From: Paenibacillus tyrphae
Lineage (GTDB): Bacteria > Bacillota > Bacilli > Paenibacillales > NBRC-103111
Length of the DNA stretch: 64,000 nt
Assembly (NCBI RefSeq): GCF_027925525.1
Contig: NZ_BSDJ01000009.1
Coordinates: 1 to 64,000 of the forward strand
Direction of reading: 5' to 3'
Positions 54,569 to 63,170 of the stretch are shown here, one piece after another. Made by a program: the position numbers and the translations under genes. Every line of letters starts with the position of its first letter. The stretch's first letter is position 1. The notes beneath the pieces were generated by a model that was not told where the DNA came from, did not search any database, and worked only from the letters and a program-made list of their open reading frames with translations.

Positions 54569-55378
54569 ATGCACAGGACGGCCGACGAGACCCCAAGAGG
54601 AATATTGCATCCGAAAAACGGTGAAAAAAAGTTTGAATTGTCCCGATTCCAGCCTTCGGCGGAAATCGACTTTTTCGTGCAGCATTATTGGATCGTCAAG
54701 TGGGACTTGCGCGGAGAAGCACCGTATCGTCAGACGGTATTGACCCACCCGAATGTCAACCTGGTTTTCGAACCGGAGCTTACGCGCATTTACGGCGTTG
54801 CCAGCATGACCTCCTCACATTTGCTGCAGGATCGAGGCTGGGTGCTTGGCCTGAAATTCAAGCCCGGAGGCTTCTATCCTTTCCTGAACGAGCCGGTATC
54901 CCGGTTGACGGACAGCTCTGTCAGCTTCCACGAAGTGTTCGGTATGGATAGCGGGCCGCTCGAGAAAGAAATTTTTGCCCAGGAGGAGATCGAGCCGGCG
55001 TTAAGCCGGGTGGAAACGTTCCTCGGCGAGCGGCTTCCGGCGCCGGACGACAACGTCAGTTTTGTGAGCGACATCGTCAGCCGCATCCGAAATGATCGGA
55101 CCATCGTCAAAGTGGATGACGCCGTGCGCCAAACCGGAGTGCACAAACGGACGCTGCAGCGCTTGTTCGACCGCTATGTCGGCGTAAGCCCCAAATGGGT
55201 CATTCGGCGCTACCGGCTTCATGAAGCGGCCGAGCAGATGCACCATGGCTCCGTTCCCGATTGGTCGCAGCTCTCCTTGGCGCTCGGCTACTACGATCAG
55301 TCCCATTTCATCCGCGATTTCAGGTCGATCGTGGGGCCGTCGCCGGAGCAATACGTCAGAAAGGATCATTCCGGCTAA
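54569..55378 (+). CDS. AraC-family regulator with DUF6597-like N domain
   Basis: A 269-residue regulator. The N-terminal sensing region has FVQHYWIVKWDLRGEAPYRQTVLTHPNVNLVFE and GWVLGLKFKPGGFYPFL, the pattern of DUF6597-type AraC proteins. The C-terminal AraC DNA-binding part (about 165-265) includes VHKRTLQRLFDRYVGVSPKWVIRRYRLHEA and LALGYYDQSHFIRDFRSIVGPSPEQY. ATG 54569 has GGGAGAG upstream; the frame extends 78 codons over the divergent gene and is rejected. Likely regulates the SRPBCC gene. Confidence 0.9.
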   Translation: MHRTADETPRGILHPKNGEKKFELSRFQPSAEIDFFVQHYWIVKWDLRGEAPYRQTVLTHPNVNLVFEPELTRIYGVASMTSSHLLQDRGWVLGLKFKPGGFYPFLNEPVSRLTDSSVSFHEVFGMDSGPLEKEIFAQEEIEPALSRVETFLGERLPAPDDNVSFVSDIVSRIRNDRTIVKVDDAVRQTGVHKRTLQRLFDRYVGVSPKWVIRRYRLHEAAEQMHHGSVPDWSQLSLALGYYDQSHFIRDFRSIVGPSPEQYVRKDHSG

Positions 55379-55396
55379 TCCGAATAGCGTGGAACA

Positions 55397-55425
55397 GGTC
55401 CGGTTCGTTGGAACCGGGCCGTTTT
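55397..55425 (+). terminator. Terminator of the AraC gene
   Basis: GGTCCGGTTC pairs with GAACCGGGCC around GTTG, followed by GTTTTG. Confidence 0.75.
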
Positions 55426-55443
55426 GTCATGCCTTTTTTAGGG

Positions 55444-56235
55444 TCATTCCGCGCCGTCCGGCTCGTGCTGCCACGGGTCGGGCAGCAATCCTGTATACTT
55501 CGCAGATGGCGACTGAAGGTCGCGCTCCAGCACGAACTTCGAACGGTCGCCGCGGAATATTTCCTGCGAATGCTCCAGCGGCACGCCCGCCGTATCATAG
55601 GTGACCGAGCGGACCATCAAGGCGGGAGCCCCGACGGCAACCTCCAAATATTCGCTGTACTGATCGTCGGTCAGGATCGGCTCGATCCAGTCGACGCATT
55701 TGCTTAATTGATGCCCGTACTTGCCGCGGAATACGTCGTACAGCGAGCCTTGAATTTCCTCAATGGCAAGACCCGGCGCGACCTTCCACGGAATATACGT
55801 AATCGAGTATTTTAAGGGTGTCCGGTCTACATACCGCATGCGGATCAGCTTGAAGAGCGGGTCCGTCTCGGCGACGTGCAGCATCTTGGCCAGCTGCGCG
55901 GTTGCCGGCACCACGGCGAATTCCAGCACCTTCGTTTCGCCGGATAGCCCCAAGCGCTTCATATAATCGTCGAAGCTGATGTAGCTGGACAGCGGCTGCT
56001 GAATTTTGGAAGAAGCGACGAAGGTTCCCTTGCCTTGCGTTTGCTCGATATGCCCCTCCAGCTTCAAATGATGCAGCGCCTGCCGCACCGTCGTCCGACT
56101 CACCTCGAATTGCTCGCACAGCTCGTATTCGGTCGGCAATCGGTCCCCCGGCCGGTACCTTCCCGACTCGATCAGCCCCAGTATGCGGTCTTTCAATTTA
56201 TGATAGAGCGGAGCATCCGCTTTCGTTTTCGTCAC
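55444..56235 (-). CDS. GntR-family regulator with UTRA domain
   Basis: A 263-residue HutC-type repressor. Winged helix at residues about 8-75 (YHKLKDRILGLIESGRYRPGDRLPTEYELCEQFEVSRTTVRQALHHL and GKGTFV), then the UTRA ligand domain (about 95-240; PLFKLIRMRYVDRTPLKYSITYIP and the late EHSQEIFRGDRSKF). Relatives include NagR/YvoA and DasR, which sense amino-sugar phosphates. A GTG start at 56235 has GGAGG 7 bases upstream. Divergent from kinase and GH4 genes, with two matching palindromes at 56388-56432 as probable operators. Confidence 0.93.
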   Translation of the reverse strand: MTKTKADAPLYHKLKDRILGLIESGRYRPGDRLPTEYELCEQFEVSRTTVRQALHHLKLEGHIEQTQGKGTFVASSKIQQPLSSYISFDDYMKRLGLSGETKVLEFAVVPATAQLAKMLHVAETDPLFKLIRMRYVDRTPLKYSITYIPWKVAPGLAIEEIQGSLYDVFRGKYGHQLSKCVDWIEPILTDDQYSEYLEVAVGAPALMVRSVTYDTAGVPLEHSQEIFRGDRSKFVLERDLQSPSAKYTGLLPDPWQHEPDGAE

Positions 56236-56281
56236 GTTGAAACCTCCGATATGAACCCATAGTCATTGTCCCAATACATTC

Positions 56282-56314
56282 GATACAAATTTAGATACAA
56301 CTATAGGATACAAC
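56282..56314. repeat. Three GATACAA direct repeats upstream of the GntR gene
   Basis: GATACAA occurs at 56282-56288, 56294-56300 and 56308-56314. It lies about 50-80 bases before the GntR start and may be a second regulatory element. Confidence 0.4.
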
Positions 56315-56361
56315 GTTGAAGATAGGTATTCAAGAGCCTGTTTTATCCGAAAAATAACCCG

Positions 56362-56432
56362 TTGACGCCGCTCGGAAGGCATGTTAAATTTGTAATGACA
56401 AATACAATTTAATCATATTTGTAATAACAAAT
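56362..56432 (+). promoter_or_regulatory. Kinase-GH4 promoter with twin GntR operators
   Basis: A -35 TTGACG (56362-56367) and -10 TAAATT (56385-56390) are 17 bases apart. Two near-identical palindromes, ATTTGTAATGACAAAT (56388-56403) and ATTTGTAATAACAAAT (56417-56432), cover the -10 and start region, 29 bases apart. This is the expected layout for repression by the divergent GntR protein. Confidence 0.7.
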
Positions 56433-56465
56433 ACTTCTTGGAGAAGGAAAGGAGTCGGCTTCAGC

Positions 56466-57449
56466 ATGCGCTACATCATCGGCGTAGACGGCGGCGGAAC
56501 CAAGACGTACGCGGTCGTTATCGACGAGCAAGGAAACAAGCGGGGAAGCGGCATTGCCGGATGCGGCAATCACCAGATTGTCGGCATCGAGAAGGCGCTG
56601 GGGCATATCCGGCAATCGATGGAGCTGGCGATCCAAGAGGCCGGCCTGACCTATGCCGATATCGCCTTCGTCCAGTACGGCCTCGCAGGCGCGGACCGGG
56701 AGCACGATTTCTCGATTCTTCGCCCGGCGTTGGCGACGCTGCCTTTTGCCCATTGGGACGTCGTCTGTGATACGATGGAAGGCCTTCGCATCGGCTGTCC
56801 GGACAATGCGGGCGTCGTGCTCGTCTGCGGCAGCGGCACGAATGCGGCGGGACGCAACGAGGAAGGCCTCACGATTCAGACCGGAGGCCTCGGAACGCTG
56901 TACGGCGACGCCGCAGGTAGCCACTACATGGCAACGCGGACATTCCAAGCGGCGGTTCGCTCCTGGGAATACCGGGAAATTCCGTCCATTCTGCAGCACA
57001 AAGTGCCACGTTATTTCGGTTTCGAGACTGTCGAGCAGATGGTGAACGATTTTCTGGACCGGGACATCTACTCGCTGCGAGAGGGCAATCTCGCGATCGT
57101 GCTGCACGAAGCGGCTGACGAAGGCGACGCTCTGGCGATCCGCATCTTGCAGGACACCGGCCGGGAGCTCGGCATTGCGGCGTGCTCGGTCATTCGTCGG
57201 CTGGGCGGCTTCCGGAAGGAAACGATTCCGATCGTGCTGGTCGGCAGCGTCGTACAGAAAGGCCGCAATCCGCATTTGCTCGCCGCCTTGGAGGAGACAG
57301 TCCGGCAGGAGCACGGCTCCATCGAACTGATCATTCCGGAGATGGCTCCGGTTTACGGCGCCGTGTTGCTCGGCATGGACCATCTGGGTCTGGCGGCAGG
57401 CGAAGCGATTCATTCCAAATTTGCAGCTTACGGAGGGTATGAAGCATGA
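56466..57449 (+). CDS. BadF/BadG-type kinase, probable N-acetylglucosamine kinase
   Basis: A 327-residue ASKHA-fold kinase. Phosphate-1 IGVDGGGTKTYAVVIDEQGN, phosphate-2 and adenosine regions with GVVLVCGSGTNAAGRN and GGLGTLYGDAAGSHYMATRTFQAAVRSWE, and late VLVGSVVQKG. Members of this group phosphorylate N-acetylglucosamine or other amino sugars. Gene order (GntR, kinase, GH4, nearby ChbG-type deacetylase) supports an amino-sugar substrate. The stop overlaps the GH4 start (ATGA). Confidence 0.85.
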   Translation: MRYIIGVDGGGTKTYAVVIDEQGNKRGSGIAGCGNHQIVGIEKALGHIRQSMELAIQEAGLTYADIAFVQYGLAGADREHDFSILRPALATLPFAHWDVVCDTMEGLRIGCPDNAGVVLVCGSGTNAAGRNEEGLTIQTGGLGTLYGDAAGSHYMATRTFQAAVRSWEYREIPSILQHKVPRYFGFETVEQMVNDFLDRDIYSLREGNLAIVLHEAADEGDALAIRILQDTGRELGIAACSVIRRLGGFRKETIPIVLVGSVVQKGRNPHLLAALEETVRQEHGSIELIIPEMAPVYGAVLLGMDHLGLAAGEAIHSKFAAYGGYEA

Positions 57450-58768
57450 AAAAGGAATCGTTAAAAGTAGCCGTTATCGGCGGCGGCTCTTCCTACACGC
57501 CGGAATTGATCGAAGGCTTCATCAAACGGTATCCCGAGCTTCCCGTGAAAGATTTGTACCTGGTCGATATCGAAGCAGGCAAGGAAAAGCTCGAAATCGT
57601 CGGCAATCTGGCCAAACGCATGCTAGAAAAAGCGAATGTCCCCATCAATCTCCACTTAACGCTGGACCGGCGGGAGGCGATCCGGGATGCCGACTTCGTC
57701 ACGACGCAGCTCCGCGTTGGCCTGCTCGCAGCACGCGCCCGGGACGAGCGCATTCCGCTGCGCTACAATCTGATCGGGCAGGAAACGACCGGCGCAGGCG
57801 GCTTCGCCAAGGCGCTCCGGACGATTCCGATTATTCTCGATATTTGCAAAGACATGGAAGAGCTTGCGCCCAATGCCTGGCTACTCAACTTTACGAATCC
57901 GGCGGGAATCGTGACGGAAGCGGTGCTGAAGCATTCCAGCATCCGAACGATGGGGCTCTGCAATTTGCCGATCGGCACCCGGATGCAGATCGCTAAGGCG
58001 CTGAACGTCGACGTCTCCCAAGTGGACATCGAGATGATCGGCATTAACCATCTGAACTGGACGACCCGCGTGATCGTCGATGGCGTCGACGTGACTCAGC
58101 AAGTGCTGTTCCAGGCGGCAAGCGGACAAAGCGGGTTTACGATGAAAAACATCCCGGATTTCGGCTGGGATCTCGAATTTTTGAAATCTCTCGGCTCGCT
58201 TCCGTGCGCTTACCATCGCTATTATTATTTGCGTGACGAGATGCTGAAAGAGCAGCTTCATGCGGCGGAAACGACCGGCACTCGGGCGGAAGCCGTGAAG
58301 AAGGTCGAAGACGAGCTGTTCGAGATGTACAAAGACCCGAACCTGAACGTCAAGCCCCCGCAGCTCGAAAAACGCGGCGGCGCCTATTATTCCGAAGCGG
58401 CGCTGAATTTGATCTCTTCCATTTACAACAACAAAAAGGATATCCAAACCGTCAACGTACGCAACAACGGCATCATCGGCTGCCTGCCGGACGACGTCTC
58501 GGTGGAAGTGAACTGCGTCATCGACGCGAACGGCGCCCATCCGGTGCAGTTGACCACACCGATCGACGCCAAAGTCCGCGGACTGCTGCAAGCGGTAAAA
58601 GCTTACGAGGAGCTGACGGTCGAAGCTGCCGTCACCGGGGACTACGGCATCGCGCTGCAAGCGCTGACCCTCCATCCGCTCGTCGGCACCGCTTCGCTGG
58701 CCAAGTCGGTGCTGGACGATATTTTGCGGGAAAACCAAGCGGAGCTGCCTGCCTACTGGCAGCGCTAA
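57446..58768 (+). CDS. GH4 6-phospho-beta-glucosidase-like glycosidase
   Basis: A 440-residue family 4 glycosidase that uses NAD and Mn in a redox-assisted hydrolysis. NAD-binding start VAVIGGGSSYTPELIEG, QLRVGLLAARARDE, LIGQETTGAGGFAKALR, NFTNPAGIVTEA, the metal-ligand Cys in GLCNLPIG and His in INHLNW. This is the 6-phospho-beta-glucosidase branch, which includes ChbF acting on chitobiose phosphate in enteric bacteria. Coupled to the kinase by a 4-base overlap. No PTS genes are linked, so the kinase may supply phosphorylated substrate (inference). Confidence 0.9.
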   Translation: MKKESLKVAVIGGGSSYTPELIEGFIKRYPELPVKDLYLVDIEAGKEKLEIVGNLAKRMLEKANVPINLHLTLDRREAIRDADFVTTQLRVGLLAARARDERIPLRYNLIGQETTGAGGFAKALRTIPIILDICKDMEELAPNAWLLNFTNPAGIVTEAVLKHSSIRTMGLCNLPIGTRMQIAKALNVDVSQVDIEMIGINHLNWTTRVIVDGVDVTQQVLFQAASGQSGFTMKNIPDFGWDLEFLKSLGSLPCAYHRYYYLRDEMLKEQLHAAETTGTRAEAVKKVEDELFEMYKDPNLNVKPPQLEKRGGAYYSEAALNLISSIYNNKKDIQTVNVRNNGIIGCLPDDVSVEVNCVIDANGAHPVQLTTPIDAKVRGLLQAVKAYEELTVEAAVTGDYGIALQALTLHPLVGTASLAKSVLDDILRENQAELPAYWQR

Positions 58769-58790
58769 CGGTCCCCCCTATACAAACAAA

Positions 58791-58830
58791 ATCCCGCCTG
58801 CTCTATTCGGAGCCTAGGCGGGATCTTTTG
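58791..58830. terminator. Convergent terminator between GH4 and deacetylase genes
   Basis: ATCCCGCCT pairs with AGGCGGGAT around a CTCTATTCGGAG loop region, with AAACAAA to the left and CTTTTG to the right. It serves both converging genes. Confidence 0.8.
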
Positions 58831-58845
58831 ATTTCGGAGCTCAGA

Positions 58846-59754
58846 CTACGCCCCCTTTTGCATAAGGCGCTGCAAATCCGACCAGCGAATCGGGCGGATG
58901 CCTTCGGAAGCGATCACCTGACGTATGACCGGATCGCGGAATACCTCGAACTCCATTCCCCTTTTTTCCCAGTGGGAATGAATGGCCTTGAGCTCTTCGT
59001 CGATCCGCGAAGGATGAATGATGATTTCCGTAATGCCGGGCTTCAGCGAACGAAGTAAAGCCGCCATCCCGTCCCGGAACGACTCGTACGTCTCCCCCGG
59101 CCCCAGCACAAAGGGCAGGCTGCGCAGATGATCGATGATCGCGACGCCCTTCCGGTCCGCCAGTGTCGCCCGAGCCGCCGCAATCTCGTACGCTTGCGGC
59201 GGAATGCCGGGGTCGTCGGGCTCCAAATACCTCGGCAGGCGAAACGGCAGCCCATAGGCGGCGCAAACGTCCAGGACGATCTCCAGAAAGTCCCGACCCG
59301 TATGCAGCCCGTACAGGCTACCCATATGATTGTCCGCATGGATCGGCTTCAGGCCCATCCGCAGCGCCAGCTCGATCTGGCTCACGATCTCCCGGCGGAT
59401 GTCGTCCGGATCCGCTTCGCGTTCGACGGTCGCACTATCTGCAGGAAAATAGCCTTCCGCCGTGAGGAGCGAGGCAACCGGGCCCGTACGGGTAACGGGT
59501 CCCCATTTGTACGTCGGCCATTCGCTGGTGAAGGTCAAATGCACGCCGACGTCGTAGGCCGGATGTTGTGCCGCCCAGCTCACCGCTTCCTTGGCCCATG
59601 GACAGGGCATCATGACCGTAGCCGACGATACAACGCCTTCCATTAGCAGCTGCTGCACCCCTTCGTTCACGGTATGGCACATTCCGTAATCGTCGGCGTT
59701 GACAATCAACAGTCTGTCGCTCTTGCCGTATCCCAATGCTTCAGCAGTATTCAC
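58846..59754 (-). CDS. chbG: ChbG/YdjC-family carbohydrate deacetylase
   Basis: A 302-residue YdjC-fold deacetylase. The signature LLIVNADDYGMCHTVNEGV provides the catalytic/metal Asp, His pairs appear in YDVGVHLTFTSEW and KPIHADNHMGSLYG, and the late region contains SLKPGITEIIIHPS. ChbG removes one acetyl group from chitobiose or chitobiose phosphate (established in E. coli). It converges with the GH4 gene; together with the kinase and GntR regulator it fits chitooligosaccharide use. The operators seen at 56388-56432 are not repeated before this gene. Confidence 0.88.
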   Translation of the reverse strand: MNTAEALGYGKSDRLLIVNADDYGMCHTVNEGVQQLLMEGVVSSATVMMPCPWAKEAVSWAAQHPAYDVGVHLTFTSEWPTYKWGPVTRTGPVASLLTAEGYFPADSATVEREADPDDIRREIVSQIELALRMGLKPIHADNHMGSLYGLHTGRDFLEIVLDVCAAYGLPFRLPRYLEPDDPGIPPQAYEIAAARATLADRKGVAIIDHLRSLPFVLGPGETYESFRDGMAALLRSLKPGITEIIIHPSRIDEELKAIHSHWEKRGMEFEVFRDPVIRQVIASEGIRPIRWSDLQRLMQKGA

Positions 59755-59795
59755 GGCAATCTCTCCTTATTCGGATTTTTTGAAACTGCGCGTCA

Positions 59796-60302
59796 TTACT
59801 CCAAAGAAAGGCTCAAGATGTGCTGCATTCCGATCGATCCCCGACGCTGCCTTCCCGTATCCCGAAATCCCGCTGCTTCATACAGCCGCTTGGCCATATG
59901 ATTTTGTTCGTTCACCGCCAGAACGATCTCCTCCACTCCCGGGAAATGCTCCGCCACAAAAGCGGCCGTAGTCCGCATGGCCCGTTTGCCATAACCGCGT
60001 CCTTGATGAGCCTGATCGATGGAAAATGCCCTGAGAAGAATCGCATTCCGATTATCGGAAAACGGGGCAGTCACTTCACCGCAATGCAAGACGAAAAAGC
60101 CGACCGGCACATCCCCGGCTAAAATAACGACCGGATATCGGTTCTCGTCGTTTAACGAAAGCTCAAGCACCTTGCCGGGGAGAGCCGTAAACCGGGCCTG
60201 CTCTTCCGGAAGCTCAAACGCCCGGAGCGCCGCATCGTGCTCGCTTCGGTAAAAACTAAGGTGAACTATTTGTTCGTTTGTCTCGTATGAATCGTAAAGC
60301 AT
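59796..60302 (-). CDS. GNAT-family N-acetyltransferase
   Basis: A 168-residue acetyltransferase: beta-strand FFVLHCGE, AFSIDQAHQGRGYGKRAM with the acetyl-CoA-binding QGRGYG (Q/RxxGxG/A), and ILAVNEQNHMAKRLYEAAGF with the usual Asn/Tyr. The acceptor is unknown. ATG 60302 is preferred (GGAGA 9 bases upstream); the frame continues to a GTG at 60335 where the spacing is poor. It follows 41 bases upstream of the ChbG gene on the same strand in transcription order, so the two may be cotranscribed. Confidence 0.88.
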   Translation of the reverse strand: MLYDSYETNEQIVHLSFYRSEHDAALRAFELPEEQARFTALPGKVLELSLNDENRYPVVILAGDVPVGFFVLHCGEVTAPFSDNRNAILLRAFSIDQAHQGRGYGKRAMRTTAAFVAEHFPGVEEIVLAVNEQNHMAKRLYEAAGFRDTGRQRRGSIGMQHILSLSLE

Positions 60303-60629
60303 CGGATTCGTCTCCATCTCCTGTTCGGAATACACTCCACATGCTGTTATTTTATCATACGCTTTCCAGCTTCTGAACCGCCGGCCTAAAATAAAGCAGC
60401 AGGCCGAAAGGACCTGCTTTCTTGGGTACGCCGAAAAATTTATAACCGTTGATCAATTATGCTAAAAAGTTTGTAGGTGAAAGTGCTCACAGTAATAAAA
60501 CTACCCCGGTCAAACTTAATTCGAACGCATAAAAAATGTGTCAAAAAAAGGAGGATTTTGTCGTTTTAAATCGAATAGTAAATTTTAACACCTTTTTTTT
60601 CAACTACAATATAATGGGAGGTCTTTTAT
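60303..60629. other. Divergent intergenic region
   Basis: This 327-base gap holds the GNAT promoter, a hairpin at 60393-60422 (AAAGCAG...CTGCTTT with an inner AGG/CCT), and an AT-rich stretch before the repeat-protein gene. A strong AAAAAAAGGAGG at 60544-60555 is not followed by a usable start codon. Confidence 0.4.
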
Positions 60630-62972
60630 TTGAAAAAGGTTGGATATTTACTTATGATGCTAGTCCTTTTGCTGCAAGTGTTACCCGTAAGTTCAGCCCA
60701 AGCTGCAACCAGCAAGTATACGGGGGGACTGTTGGATGGAGTAACGCTAAACGTAGGCCCATCTTTTAACAAACCGACGTCCACGGTTATGCAGTTTACA
60801 GACAACAACGGGAGTACAGGAAATAATATCGGAAGCAACATCGCATGGTATACGTTTTCCGCTCCTAAAGACATTAATGCCGTAATCGCCAAATGGCATG
60901 GCCTTAACCCAATTAAAATGGAGTTCTATGACGCGAATAATACGCTGATCAGTTCCTATACGTCGACAACTAATGATGGCGTGGAGTCATTGCCTAGTAC
61001 GCTTCAAAATGTTTCGCACGTTGTGTTGAAGCCCGTCACTGCCGGGGATACTCTTTTTGTCTACGAATGGAACGTATTTACAACTCCTTCCTTCCCGCCG
61101 GTGACTCCTACGATTAATTGGTTTCGTGGCGGAGATCGTGTCGTAGACCTGTATTGGACTACGACCGGAGCAAAATCGTATACGGTTAAGCGTTCGACCT
61201 CAGCCGGAGGACCTTATGCTGTCCTCGCTTCCAACATTAAGGAAATTTCCTTTACAGATACCTCAGTTGTCAACGGAACTACGTATTACTACGTGGTAAC
61301 TGCCGTGAATGAAGCGGGAGAAAGCGCGGTTTCCAACGAAATTAACATTAAGCCGAGCGCCACCAAATATACAGGCGGCTTGTTGGATGGAGTAGCGCTA
61401 AACGTAGGCCCATCTTTTAACAAACCGATGTCCACGGTTATGCAGTTTACAGACAACAACGGGAATACAGGAAATAATATCGGAAGCAACATCGCATGGT
61501 ATACGTTTTCCGCTCCTAAGGACATTAATGCCGTAATCGCCAAATGGCATGGCTTGTACCCAATCAAAATGGAGTTCTATGACGCGAATAATACGCTGAT
61601 CAGCACCTATACGCCGACAACTAATGATGGCGTGGAGTCATTGCCTAGTACGCTTCAAAATGTTTCGCGCGTTGTGTTGAAGCCCGTCACTGCCGGGGAG
61701 ACTATTTTTGCCTACGAATGGAACGTATTTACAACTCCTTCCTTCCCGCCGGTGACTCCTACGATTAATTGGTTTCGTGGCGGAGATCGTGTCGTAGACC
61801 TGTATTGGACTACGACCGGAGCAAAATCGTATACGGTTAAGCGTTCGACCTCAGCCGGAGGACCTTATGCTGTCCTCGCTTCCAACATTAAGGAAATTTC
61901 CTTTACAGATACCTCAGTTGTCAACGGAACTACGTATTACTACGTGGTAACTGCCGTGAATGAAGCGGGAGAAAGCGCGGTTTCCAACGAAATTAACATT
62001 AAGCCGAGCGCCACCAAATATACGGGCGGCTTGTTGGATGGAGTAGCGCTAAACGTAGGCCCATCTTTTAACAAACCGATGTCCACGGTTATGCAGTTTA
62101 CAGACAACAACGGGAATACAGGAACAAATATCGGAAGCAACATTGCATGGTATACGTTTTCCACTCCTAAGGACATTAATGCCGTAATCGCCAAATGGCA
62201 TGGCTTGTACCCAATTAAAATGGAGTTCTATGACGCGAATAATACGCTGATCAGCACCTATACGCCAACAACTAATGATGGCGTGGAGTCATTGCCTAAT
62301 ACGCTTCAAAATGTTTCGCGCGTTGTGTTGAAACCCGTCACTGCCGGGGAGACTATTTTTGCCTACGAATGGAACGTCTTCGGTAAAAACCATGATGTCC
62401 CTCCCGCCGCACCGCTTAATTTAACGGCTGTAGGTGGCGATAAAACCGTATCCTTGACATGGAACAGCATGAATACAGCCACAAGCTATAAAGTAAAGCG
62501 CAGCACTACGGCAGGAGGGCCTTACACAGAAATTTCCACCGTGAACAGCGCTACGTATGCTTCCTACTTAGATACTAACGTGGTTAATGGAACAACCTAT
62601 TATTATGTCGTTACTGCCGTAAATGCAGCAGGAGAAAGCCCAAATTCGAACGAAGCTTCGGCTACACCTAACGGATCGATTGTAACCCCGCCTACTCAGG
62701 ACACGGATAGAGCCCTGCTGCGCATCATGTTAAACAACGGGGAAGAGAAAGAATACGACCTGTCTATGAAAGAAGTGAACGCATTCTTAGCTTGGTATGA
62801 AGGTCGAGCTTCCGGCACAGGTGCGGTGATGTTTGCAATCGACAAGCACAATAACAACAAAGGCCCTTTTAAAAACCGGAAGGACTACATTATTTACGAT
62901 AAAATTATCACATTTGAAGTAAATGCTTATACCGCTGATTCCGGTAATTCCAATACCGATTCGAAGTCGTGA
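60630..62972 (+). CDS. Secreted protein of tandem beta/FN3 repeats
   Basis: A 780-residue secreted protein starting with TTG at 60630 (GGGAGG 8 bases upstream), signal peptide MKKVGYLLMMLVLLLQVLPV... ending SSAQAA. It then repeats a 217-residue unit: an unassigned domain of about 125 residues (KYTGGLLDGV...GSNIAWYTFSAPKDINAVI...AYEWNVF) plus an FN3 domain (RGGDRVVDLYWTTTGAKSYTVKRS). Copies start at residues about 29, 246 and 463; the third lacks the same FN3 and ends in a diverged FN3 (about 590-685). The C-terminal 75 residues (LLRIMLNNGEEKEYDL, ending near KIITFEVNAY) look like a domain common in Paenibacillus surface proteins. No SLH, no catalytic site; an adhesive or glycan-binding role is inferred. 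Confidence 0.88.
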   Translation: MKKVGYLLMMLVLLLQVLPVSSAQAATSKYTGGLLDGVTLNVGPSFNKPTSTVMQFTDNNGSTGNNIGSNIAWYTFSAPKDINAVIAKWHGLNPIKMEFYDANNTLISSYTSTTNDGVESLPSTLQNVSHVVLKPVTAGDTLFVYEWNVFTTPSFPPVTPTINWFRGGDRVVDLYWTTTGAKSYTVKRSTSAGGPYAVLASNIKEISFTDTSVVNGTTYYYVVTAVNEAGESAVSNEINIKPSATKYTGGLLDGVALNVGPSFNKPMSTVMQFTDNNGNTGNNIGSNIAWYTFSAPKDINAVIAKWHGLYPIKMEFYDANNTLISTYTPTTNDGVESLPSTLQNVSRVVLKPVTAGETIFAYEWNVFTTPSFPPVTPTINWFRGGDRVVDLYWTTTGAKSYTVKRSTSAGGPYAVLASNIKEISFTDTSVVNGTTYYYVVTAVNEAGESAVSNEINIKPSATKYTGGLLDGVALNVGPSFNKPMSTVMQFTDNNGNTGTNIGSNIAWYTFSTPKDINAVIAKWHGLYPIKMEFYDANNTLISTYTPTTNDGVESLPNTLQNVSRVVLKPVTAGETIFAYEWNVFGKNHDVPPAAPLNLTAVGGDKTVSLTWNSMNTATSYKVKRSTTAGGPYTEISTVNSATYASYLDTNVVNGTTYYYVVTAVNAAGESPNSNEASATPNGSIVTPPTQDTDRALLRIMLNNGEEKEYDLSMKEVNAFLAWYEGRASGTGAVMFAIDKHNNNKGPFKNRKDYIIYDKIITFEVNAYTADSGNSNTDSKS
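60714..62377 (+). repeat. 651-bp tandem repeat inside the secreted-protein gene
   Basis: Near-identical DNA units begin at 60714, 61365 and 62016, exactly 651 bases (217 codons) apart; the third copy runs to about 62377. Long stretches are identical between copies, so the duplication is recent or kept uniform by recombination. Confidence 0.92.
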
Positions 62973-62994
62973 TGCAACATAGCTTTCAGCAAGT

Positions 62995-63018
62995 CGCCGC
63001 TTAGCGGCGGCTTTTTTT
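62995..63018 (+). terminator. Terminator of the repeat-protein gene
   Basis: CGCCGC-TTA-GCGGCG followed by GC and T8. Confidence 0.85.
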
Positions 63019-63041
63019 TAGTTATCTTTACTGATTCAATC

Positions 63042-63083
63042 AACAAATAAGCAGACTGCCATTCAGCAGTCTGCTTATTTGTT
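63042..63083. terminator. Second, bidirectional hairpin
   Basis: A perfect 18-bp stem (AACAAATAAGCAGACTGC and its complement) around CATTCA. It probably ends the minus-strand gene that follows. Confidence 0.75.
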
Positions 63084-63170
63084 AGTTATGAATATTCGTC
63101 GGAGTACAAGAAAGTGTACACCTTCGTGTTTTATGCAACCACTATACCGTACACCGGATCAAATTTCACC

